Of a DNA stretch of 64,000 bases, positions 33,861 through 41,017 are shown piece by piece (position 1 is the stretch's first letter; every line of letters begins with the position of its first letter). The DNA lies in assembly GCA_024229395.1 (NCBI GenBank), contig JAAESM010000004.1, positions 62,001 through 126,000 on the forward strand. The letters run 5' to 3'. The position numbers and the translations under genes are program-made. The DNA is from Planctomycetota bacterium (lineage in GTDB: Bacteria; Planctomycetota; UBA1135). The notes under the pieces are model-generated. The model made no database searches, had not been told where the DNA came from, and was given only the letters and a program-made list of their open reading frames with translations.

Positions 33861-36482
33861 ATGAGCGACAAGAACCCCGTTGAGAAGTTCCGCAGCGATT
33901 ACTGCGTCCCCGACTTCAGTATCGACCATGTGGAGCTGGATTTTCAGTTGGGCGCCGAGAGCACCCAGGTGAAGGCGCGAATGCAGATGCAGCGCACCGA
34001 GCCCGGCAGCAGCGTAGCCCTGCAGCTCGATGGCGAAGACCTGGTCCTGGATTACGTGGGTGTAGATGGCCAAGAACTGGCCGCAGGTGCCTTTGAGCAC
34101 AACGCAGAGGGCCTGACCATCGCGCAAGTGCCAGACAGCTTCCTGCTCGAGACCACCGTGAGCATCAAGCCGCAGGAGAATACTCAGCTATCGGGACTCT
34201 ACAGCTCGGGTTCGATGTTCTGCACCCAGTGTGAGGCAGAAGGTTTCCGACGCATCACCTTCTTCCCGGATCGTCCCGACGTCATGACCACCTTCACGGT
34301 GCGCATCGAGGCGGACCAAAAGGCCTTCCCAGTGTTGCTCAGTAACGGCAACCAGATCGAGGCAGGCCAAGTCGATGGTGGTCGTCACTTCGCCGTGTGG
34401 CAAGATCCATTCAAGAAGCCTTCCTACCTGTTCGCGCTGGTGGCGGGGGATTTGGGTTCAATTTCCGATAGCTTCACCACTGCAAGTGGGCGTGAAGTTT
34501 CCCTGCATATCTACACTGAGCACCGCAACGTCGATCAACTAGATTACGCCATGTTGTCGTTGAAGAACTCAATGATCTGGGATGAACAGGTCTTTGGTCT
34601 GGAGTATGACTTGGACATTTTCAATATCGTCGCTGTTGGTGATTTCAACATGGGCGCAATGGAGAATAAGAGTCTCAATGTCTTCAACACCGCTTATGTG
34701 TTGGCCCGTCCTGATACGGCCACCGATTGTGATTATGAAGGTATCGAAGGCGTAATCGGTCACGAGTACTTTCACAACTGGACCGGTAACCGCGTGACCT
34801 GTAAGGACTGGTTCCAACTCACCTTGAAGGAAGGGTTGACTGTGTTCCGCGATCAGCAGTTTTCCGCCGACATGGGTTCGGCTGCGGTCAAGCGCATCGA
34901 ATCGGTGAAAGGCCTGCGCGGAGTGCAGTTCCGCGAAGACAGTGGTCCGATGGCACATCCGATTCGCCCTGAGTCATACATTGCCATGGACAACTTCTAC
35001 ACCGCCACGGTTTACAGCAAGGGCGCCGAAGTGATTCGCATGTACCACACCTTGTTGGGCCAACAGGGCTTCCGCAAGGGCATGGATCTGTACTTCGAAC
35101 GTCACGATGGCCAAGCCGTCAGCTGCGATGATTTCCGCGCCGCCATGTCCGATGCCAACAGCTATGACTTGGATCAGTTCGAGCGTTGGTATCTGCAGGC
35201 GGGTACGCCGAAGGTCACAGCCCTAGGAGTCTGGAATGAAGAGGAATCCACCTACAGTCTGACCCTTAGCCAAAGCTGCGCGCCAACCCCGGGCCAAGAA
35301 GAAAAACTGCCCTTCCACATTCCGGTGGCGGTTGGTTTGTTGGACCACCTCGGCGAAGAGATTGCTGCGACCGAGGTCTTGGACCTAAAGGAACAGAGTC
35401 AGACTTTCGTCTTTGAAGATATTGCTGCACAGCCAGTGCCATCAATTCTGCGTGGCTTCTCGGCCCCCGTTCGTTTGGATGTGGAGCAGAGTGATTCCGA
35501 TCTTGCACTGCTGTTCGCATTCGACAGTGACAGCTTCAACCGTTGGGAAGCTGGTCAGCGTTTTGCGACCCGCGTGATCCTGAACATGGTCGCTGATTTG
35601 CAGGCCGGCAAGGAAGCGCAGGTTCCAGTCAACTTGATCCACGCCTTCCGCACCGTCTTCCAGGACACCGCCCTGGATTATTCGCTGAAGTCCTACGCCA
35701 TGCGCCTGCCTGATGAAACCACTCTGGGTGCAGAAATGAGCGTCATCGATCCGGACAACTTGCATAAGGCACGAGAACTCTGCGTGCACGCCATCGCAAC
35801 CGCTTTGCGCACCGACTTGGAAACCCTCTACGCCGAACTCAAAGATGACGGCGAATATGTGGTTGAAGCCGGTCCGATCGGCAAGCGCCGCATGCGCAAC
35901 CTGTGCCTTGGTTATCTGACTTCTTTGAAGGAAGACAGCACCACGGCCATGGCTCAAGCGCAGTACCAAGCCGCCACCAACATGACCGACAAGTTCGCCG
36001 CCGTGGCCTGCTTGACGGCCCAGGAAGGTCCGGCGCGTCAGGCAGTACTGGATGACTTTTACCAAGCTTTCAAAGAAGAAGCCTTGGTGGTGGACAAGTG
36101 GCTAGCCGTGCAAGCTGGGTCGCCAGCCGACAATGCCTTGGAAAACGTCATCGCCCTGCTCGATCACGAGGCATTCGACATCAAGAACCCCAACAAGGTG
36201 CGCTCCCTGATTCGCACCTTCACCGCCAACCAGTTGCATTTCCATCGCCCTGATGGTGCCGGTTATCGCTTCATTGCTGATCAAGTCATCAAGCTCGATG
36301 CCCTGAACCCGCAAGTGGCTTCGCGCATCGTCGGTGGCTTCGCCCAATGGCAACGTTTCGACGACAGCCGTCAGCAGCTGATGGTCGAGCAACTGGTGCG
36401 CATTTCCCAAGTGGAAGGGCTCTCCAAGGACTGCTCCGAGATCGTCGATCGCAGCCTCAAGGCCGCACAAATCGCACGCTAG
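33861..36482 (+). CDS. pepN: Aminopeptidase N (M1 family)
   Basis: An 873-residue M1 zinc aminopeptidase. The exopeptidase motif GAMENKSLNVFN is near residue 265 and the zinc site HEYFHNWTGNRVTCKDWFQ near 300, with the distal Glu in LKEGLTVFRD. The length and sequence style match the cytoplasmic E. coli PepN type, which removes N-terminal residues from peptides. ATG 33861 (MSDKNPVEKF) is used; reading further upstream would enter the divergent sulfatase gene. purD begins 15 nt after its stop. Confidence 0.95.
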   Translation: MSDKNPVEKFRSDYCVPDFSIDHVELDFQLGAESTQVKARMQMQRTEPGSSVALQLDGEDLVLDYVGVDGQELAAGAFEHNAEGLTIAQVPDSFLLETTVSIKPQENTQLSGLYSSGSMFCTQCEAEGFRRITFFPDRPDVMTTFTVRIEADQKAFPVLLSNGNQIEAGQVDGGRHFAVWQDPFKKPSYLFALVAGDLGSISDSFTTASGREVSLHIYTEHRNVDQLDYAMLSLKNSMIWDEQVFGLEYDLDIFNIVAVGDFNMGAMENKSLNVFNTAYVLARPDTATDCDYEGIEGVIGHEYFHNWTGNRVTCKDWFQLTLKEGLTVFRDQQFSADMGSAAVKRIESVKGLRGVQFREDSGPMAHPIRPESYIAMDNFYTATVYSKGAEVIRMYHTLLGQQGFRKGMDLYFERHDGQAVSCDDFRAAMSDANSYDLDQFERWYLQAGTPKVTALGVWNEEESTYSLTLSQSCAPTPGQEEKLPFHIPVAVGLLDHLGEEIAATEVLDLKEQSQTFVFEDIAAQPVPSILRGFSAPVRLDVEQSDSDLALLFAFDSDSFNRWEAGQRFATRVILNMVADLQAGKEAQVPVNLIHAFRTVFQDTALDYSLKSYAMRLPDETTLGAEMSVIDPDNLHKARELCVHAIATALRTDLETLYAELKDDGEYVVEAGPIGKRRMRNLCLGYLTSLKEDSTTAMAQAQYQAATNMTDKFAAVACLTAQEGPARQAVLDDFYQAFKEEALVVDKWLAVQAGSPADNALENVIALLDHEAFDIKNPNKVRSLIRTFTANQLHFHRPDGAGYRFIADQVIKLDALNPQVASRIVGGFAQWQRFDDSRQQLMVEQLVRISQVEGLSKDCSEIVDRSLKAAQIAR

Positions 36483-36497
36483 AATACCGCCAGAATC

Positions 36498-37790
36498 ATG
36501 CGCATCCTCCTCGTCGGATCCGGTGCTCGGGAACATTCCCTAGCCTGGAAGATGGCCAGTTCTGAACTGGTCGAAACCCTGTGGACCGCTCCGGGCAATC
36601 CGGGCACCGCCACCCTTGGCAGCAACGTCGACATCAAAGCTAATGATGTTGCTGCTCTCGTTGATTTCGCCAAACGCAACAAGGTCGATCTGGTGGTCGT
36701 CGGACCAGAAGACCCATTGGTCAATGGTCTGGTCGATACCCTGGCCGAAGAAGGCATTGCGGCATTCGGGCCGCGCAAAGGTGCTGCAGAACTGGAAGGA
36801 TCCAAGGCTTGGTGCAAAGAGGTCTTGATCCGCCACCGCATTCCCACCGGTAGCTATCGCGCCTTCCGTTCGTTGAATCAAGCCATGTCTTATCTCGAGA
36901 CTGGTGCGCGTTATCCCTTGGTGGTGAAGGCTTCGGGCCTGGCTGCTGGCAAAGGCGTGGTGATCTGTGAAGATTTCAACATGGCCGCCGAAGCCGCGCG
37001 CGACATGCTCGAAGGCGGTCGCTTCGGCGAAGCCGGTACCACCATCGTGGTTGAGGAGTTCTTGACCGGTCCAGAAGCGTCGGCATTTTGCCTGACCGAC
37101 GGCCGCACCTTCATGCCGTTGGAATCCTGTCAGGATCATAAGGCCTTGCTGGATGGCAACCGTGGCCCCAACACCGGTGGCATGGGGGCAGTCAGCCCTA
37201 ACCCTGAGATCAGTGAACGCACTGCGACCTTGATCGAACGGCAGATCTTGCTGCCGACCTTGCATGGCATGGTGCGCGAAGGGCATCCATTCCAAGGCGT
37301 GATGTTCGCTGGCTTAATGTTGACCTCCGGTGGCCCCAAGGTCATCGAATACAACGTGCGCTTCGGCGATCCGGAATGCCAGATCCTGATGATGCGTTTT
37401 GCCAGCGACCTCGTGCCTTATCTGAAGGCCTGCAGTGATGGCACCTTGGATCAACTTGAAGCGCCAAGCTGGGAAAAGCGCCCGGCTTGTTGCTTGGTGC
37501 TTGCTTCGGAAGGTTATCCGGAGAGCTATCGCACCGGAGTACCAATCCAGGGCCTGGACAAGGTCGAGACTAATAATGACTTGCAGATCTTCCACGCTGG
37601 TACCGCCGAGGTCGATGGTGAAATTGTCACCGCCGGAGGTAGAGTCCTGTCGATTACTGCCTTAGGTGACACCATGGCAGAAGCCCGACAGCGCGCCTAT
37701 GACGCCGCCGAACTCATCGAGTTCGAGGGTAAGACTATGCGTAGCGATATCGGTCTTGCGGCGGAACAGGCCTTGGAGCACATGAAATGA
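36498..37790 (+). CDS. purD: Phosphoribosylamine-glycine ligase
   Basis: A 430-residue ATP-grasp enzyme for step 2 of purine synthesis (phosphoribosylamine + glycine + ATP to GAR). The N-terminus MRILLVGSGAREHSLAWKM, VVGPEDPLVNG, the ATP-grasp lid VKASGLAAGKGV, GPEASAFCLTDG and EYNVRFGDPE are diagnostic. It follows pepN closely and overlaps the fur-like gene by 4 nt (ATGA at 37787-37790). Confidence 0.95.
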   Translation: MRILLVGSGAREHSLAWKMASSELVETLWTAPGNPGTATLGSNVDIKANDVAALVDFAKRNKVDLVVVGPEDPLVNGLVDTLAEEGIAAFGPRKGAAELEGSKAWCKEVLIRHRIPTGSYRAFRSLNQAMSYLETGARYPLVVKASGLAAGKGVVICEDFNMAAEAARDMLEGGRFGEAGTTIVVEEFLTGPEASAFCLTDGRTFMPLESCQDHKALLDGNRGPNTGGMGAVSPNPEISERTATLIERQILLPTLHGMVREGHPFQGVMFAGLMLTSGGPKVIEYNVRFGDPECQILMMRFASDLVPYLKACSDGTLDQLEAPSWEKRPACCLVLASEGYPESYRTGVPIQGLDKVETNNDLQIFHAGTAEVDGEIVTAGGRVLSITALGDTMAEARQRAYDAAELIEFEGKTMRSDIGLAAEQALEHMK

Positions 37791-38260
37791 CCCCGGAAAA
37801 GGCCTTGGAACGATTTGAGGTCTTCTTGCGCACCAAAGGGCTGCGCATGACGGCGCCACGTCGCGGCATCTTGCTGGCGGCGTGGAGCTCACACGAACAT
37901 TTCTCGGCCGATCAGATGTTCGAGCAGGTGTCCGCGCTAATGCTGGGTGCTTCGCGCGCCACCGTCTACCGCACCTTGTCGCTGTTGGTGGAATCAGGAT
38001 TCTTGTCGTCGATGAACAACGGCAAGGGCACCATGCTCTATGAGCATATCCTTGGTCATGATCATCACGACCACATGATCTGCCGCGGCTGTGGCAGCAT
38101 TCATGAGTTCCACAGCGAAGATATTGAGCGCTTGCAGGAAGAATACGCCGCCAAGGTGGGTTTCACCTTGATCGACCACACCTTGCGCTTGGAGGGCTAT
38201 TGCGCCTCCTGCACCAAGGCCGGTCCGGCCACCACTGCCGGCAACCAGACCGAAAGCTAA
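37787..38260 (+). CDS. Fur-family transcriptional regulator
   Basis: A 157-residue metalloregulator. The winged-helix part (about 10-85) carries RMTAPRRGILLAA and RATVYRTLSLLVESGF. The metal domain has HDHHDHMICRGCG and CASC, giving one Cys4 structural zinc site and a His-rich regulatory site. The family represses iron, zinc or peroxide-stress genes. The ATG overlaps the purD stop (ATGA), an unusual partner. Whether it senses iron (Fur), zinc (Zur) or peroxide (PerR) cannot be told. The importer at 1-3.9 kb is an obvious candidate target. Confidence 0.9.
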   Translation: MTPEKALERFEVFLRTKGLRMTAPRRGILLAAWSSHEHFSADQMFEQVSALMLGASRATVYRTLSLLVESGFLSSMNNGKGTMLYEHILGHDHHDHMICRGCGSIHEFHSEDIERLQEEYAAKVGFTLIDHTLRLEGYCASCTKAGPATTAGNQTES

Positions 38261-38268
38261 GCGCTTAC
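38255..38268. repeat. Palindromic 14-mer at convergent gene ends, copy 2
   Basis: Identical to the 14-mer at 12863-12876. The palindrome TAAGCGCTTA (38258-38267) itself supplies both stops: TAA of the Fur-family gene (38258-38260) and TAA of the lipoprotein gene on the minus strand (38265-38267). Confidence 0.6.
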
Positions 38269-38669
38269 TGGAAGCGGCTGTTGATGTCTTGCGCGATTTC
38301 GCGGGCAAGATCGGCACGACCATGGATACCCAACTCGGCCGCATAGACCTTAAGGTTGGAGAACTCTGGGGTGTCAGGCATCAGCATCACTTGCACGGTC
38401 ACCTTGGCCTTGTCCTCAAGAAACTCGATGCGCATCGAGCCACGCGTAGCAGTGATGTCCTTGGCGTTAGGGCGAGATTCAACGGCACTCTTTGCGACCA
38501 GGAATACGTCCTGGGCGGGGGCGTGCACGATCATGTGGCCGCCGTCGTCGTTGAGATCATCGTAAGTCCAGATGCCAACAGCAGCACCCATGCCAACCAG
38601 GACGAGTGGCGCGGCGCACGAGGCAAGAAGGATCAGGGGCAGAAGAAGGAGGATGCGTGGTGTTTTCAT
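38265..38669 (-). CDS. Small lipoprotein, DUF3568-like
   Basis: A 134-residue protein. MKTPRILLLLPLILLASC is a lipoprotein signal with lipobox LASC (Cys 18), followed by a second hydrophobic stretch (APLVLVGMGAAVGIWTYDD). The mature domain resembles DUF3568-type lipoproteins (about 100 residues of mixed alpha/beta: VHAPAQDVFLVAKSAVESR). Function unknown. It is 9 nt downstream of the ChaN-like gene on the same strand and may be cotranscribed. Confidence 0.75.
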   Translation of the reverse strand: MKTPRILLLLPLILLASCAAPLVLVGMGAAVGIWTYDDLNDDGGHMIVHAPAQDVFLVAKSAVESRPNAKDITATRGSMRIEFLEDKAKVTVQVMLMPDTPEFSNLKVYAAELGIHGRADLAREIAQDINSRFQ

Positions 38670-38678
38670 GGCTACCTA

Positions 38679-40142
38679 TCAGGCAACCCGGATTGTATCC
38701 GTAAGCGCACCCCAATCGAAGACCCCATTGGCCAGCTGTAGAAATTCTTTCACTGCTACGCCACTGAGCGCCTCGGATTGCGCCATTTGCGCCCCAGCCA
38801 GTTGGCCCCAATAGCGTTCCAACAGCACTTCCATGTCAGCTGGCAGGTATTCACCGATGATTTCGTCCGGCCGACGTCGGAAGCAGGCCTCCAGCAGTTT
38901 GCTTTGATTCTGCGCCCATTGACCGTTGTGATGGCCATTCATGCCTATGCCCGCGGTCGGCTGGCTCCACAATGCGTCGAACAGCATGTCGGGAGCGGCC
39001 GGTTGCAGGAATGGATTGACTAAGTGGGCGCACAGGAAACGGAAGCTGCTGCGACGAATCGCACCACGGAAGCTGACCTCCATCGACAAAGGACTGTCGC
39101 AGATCAAGCTGTGGGCCGCCCCCTGGATCAGATCACTGAGGTCCAACTTGCGAGGCGACCATGCCAGCGGCTGACGTGGATGAAAGACGGCCAGTTTTGG
39201 TGGCTGGTAGGGGTGGAAAGCAGCAGCGCGGTGGTTCGGCAACTTGGCGTGGAATTCAGTCCAGCAAGATGCGGGTAGCACGCTTAAGCGCGAGCTCGGT
39301 GCTTCCAGGCCAAAGGTGCTGGCCAGCAGCCCAGTAGCACTTTCGCAAAGATGTTCAGCGGCTTCAGACAGAACTTCGTCGTCGCTGTCGGCCAAATCCT
39401 GGTGTAGGTTTGCCCACAGGCTAAGTGGCGGCGTATGCAACCAGACCCATTGACCTTGGTTGGTCAAGTAGGTGCGGTCCTGGGGATTGGCGCCCAAGCG
39501 CTCCCATACAGGCTCGGGGGATTGGTGAATGACCAACGGTTTCACGCCGCTGGCAGCCAGGCGTGTCGGCAAGTGTTGGGGGGCAAGATGCCAATCGCCA
39601 AAATGCATCACACAACGCCTGCGTCGGCCTTGGCGATTGATGCGGTCCCAAACTTGGGCGGCGACTTCATCACGTCGGCTAACGCTGCCGTCGACCCACG
39701 CGCCGATGACCGCACCGCGTCGGCTTGCAAGAGCTTCCAGGGCTGGGCGGTAGGATTCGCACAAGCTTTGGCCGGTGACCAGCTTGGGGCCCTTGCCTCG
39801 TAAGGCCTCGCGTGCGGTCAAGGTGATCCCCAGGGGCAACAACTCCAGGACCAAAGCGACCGATTCCGTTGCAGGGATTTCGGCAATCAAATCGGCCAAG
39901 CCGGTGCGTGAACGCTCCAGTGGGTGATAATCGGAAACCACGATCAACTCGGAGCGGCGAACAGCCCGTTGCAGTTCCGGGTAGGTGGTTCCGGTCAAGC
40001 CGCCATGGAGGCAGTCAAGCCAACGGTCACGGTAACTTTCCAGGTGTTGGGGGACCTGCGGAACAGCACTCGACCACGCTAGACGCAATCGACGTTCAAA
40101 GCCGGCCATCAGGGCGGCAAGGGGTTGTGGGCTGTTCGACAC
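38679..40142 (-). CDS. ChaN-like (TIKI/haem-uptake superfamily) protein
   Basis: A 487-residue protein. Residues about 60-245 resemble the ChaN-like domain: RSELIVVSDYHPLERSR, VALVLELLPLG, ALRGKGPKLV, and MHFGDWHLAPQHLP. In ChaN this domain binds haem and is associated with iron uptake. There is no signal peptide here (MSNSPQPLAALMAGFERRLR), so the protein appears cytoplasmic, unlike classic ChaN lipoproteins. Residues about 250-487 match no known domain. It lies upstream of a small lipoprotein and divergent from nothing obvious; function uncertain. Confidence 0.68.
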   Translation of the reverse strand: MSNSPQPLAALMAGFERRLRLAWSSAVPQVPQHLESYRDRWLDCLHGGLTGTTYPELQRAVRRSELIVVSDYHPLERSRTGLADLIAEIPATESVALVLELLPLGITLTAREALRGKGPKLVTGQSLCESYRPALEALASRRGAVIGAWVDGSVSRRDEVAAQVWDRINRQGRRRRCVMHFGDWHLAPQHLPTRLAASGVKPLVIHQSPEPVWERLGANPQDRTYLTNQGQWVWLHTPPLSLWANLHQDLADSDDEVLSEAAEHLCESATGLLASTFGLEAPSSRLSVLPASCWTEFHAKLPNHRAAAFHPYQPPKLAVFHPRQPLAWSPRKLDLSDLIQGAAHSLICDSPLSMEVSFRGAIRRSSFRFLCAHLVNPFLQPAAPDMLFDALWSQPTAGIGMNGHHNGQWAQNQSKLLEACFRRRPDEIIGEYLPADMEVLLERYWGQLAGAQMAQSEALSGVAVKEFLQLANGVFDWGALTDTIRVA

Positions 40143-40234
40143 CAGCTATCTTTCGGCTTGGCCCCAGGGCAAGCTGAAATCTATGCCCCAGGTTCTTGCT
40201 ACCTAGGACTCGCCAAGTCGAAAAAGGGTCCCGA

Positions 40235-41017
40235 TTATGAGTGGATGCCGGCCAGATAAGGCGCCATCAGGCCGCGGAAGAAGGCCACGCCCTCTTCACC
40301 GCTGCCCCAAGCACCAGCGCCGCGGTCAGGCAGGTGCAAGGGCGATAAGTTGCGTTCCGGGTGAGGCATCAAACCAAGGATGCGTCCACTCGGTGACACC
40401 ATGCCGGCGATCGCGCCAATGCTGCCGCTGGGGCAGGTGGGCCATTCGGAGGTAGGGGTTCCGTTCTCGTCGCAGTAGCGCAAGGCAATGGCGTTGGCAG
40501 CCTCAAGGCGAGCCACATCTTCTTCACCTGCAGCAAGCACGATTTGGCCTTCGGCATGCGCAGAAGGTGCTGGCAAGATGCTGCCGGCAGGAAGGACATG
40601 ATCGAGTGCGTCTTCCACCAACAGGCGCGACCAGCGGCATTCGAATCGGTGACTGAAGTTCCAGGTCAAGGAAACTTCAACGCCTTCCACACGTGGCAAT
40701 AGGTCCGACTTGACCAAAGCTTGGAAGCCATTGCAAACACCAAAGATGCTACCACCACGTTCATGGTGCTCTTCCAGCTCCGTAGCTAAGAAGCGTTTGA
40801 CCTCAAGCCCCAGAACCCTGCCTGCGCCGAGGTCGTCGCCGTAGGTGAAGCCACCGGGGATCGCGAACATCTCACAATCACGGATTGCCTCAGGGGATTC
40901 CATCAACTCGCGGATATGCATCTCGCGAACCGTGGCGCCGGCTAGCTCGAAAGCGTAGCGCAGCTCGCGATCGCAGTTGATGCCGGAAGTAAAAAGTTGC
41001 AGTACGCGGGGTTTCAT
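40235..41017 (-). CDS. purQ: Phosphoribosylformylglycinamidine synthase, glutaminase subunit
   Basis: A 260-residue class I glutamine amidotransferase supplying ammonia to PurL. IPGGFTYGDDLGAGRVLG, the catalytic Cys in GVCNGFQALVKSDLL (about 96) and the His/Glu pair in LMPHPERNL are visible. The ATG overlaps the end of purL by 4 nt (41014-41017), so subunit stoichiometry may be set by translational coupling. It is the second gene of the two-gene purLQ unit. Confidence 0.95.
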   Translation of the reverse strand: MKPRVLQLFTSGINCDRELRYAFELAGATVREMHIRELMESPEAIRDCEMFAIPGGFTYGDDLGAGRVLGLEVKRFLATELEEHHERGGSIFGVCNGFQALVKSDLLPRVEGVEVSLTWNFSHRFECRWSRLLVEDALDHVLPAGSILPAPSAHAEGQIVLAAGEEDVARLEAANAIALRYCDENGTPTSEWPTCPSGSIGAIAGMVSPSGRILGLMPHPERNLSPLHLPDRGAGAWGSGEEGVAFFRGLMAPYLAGIHS

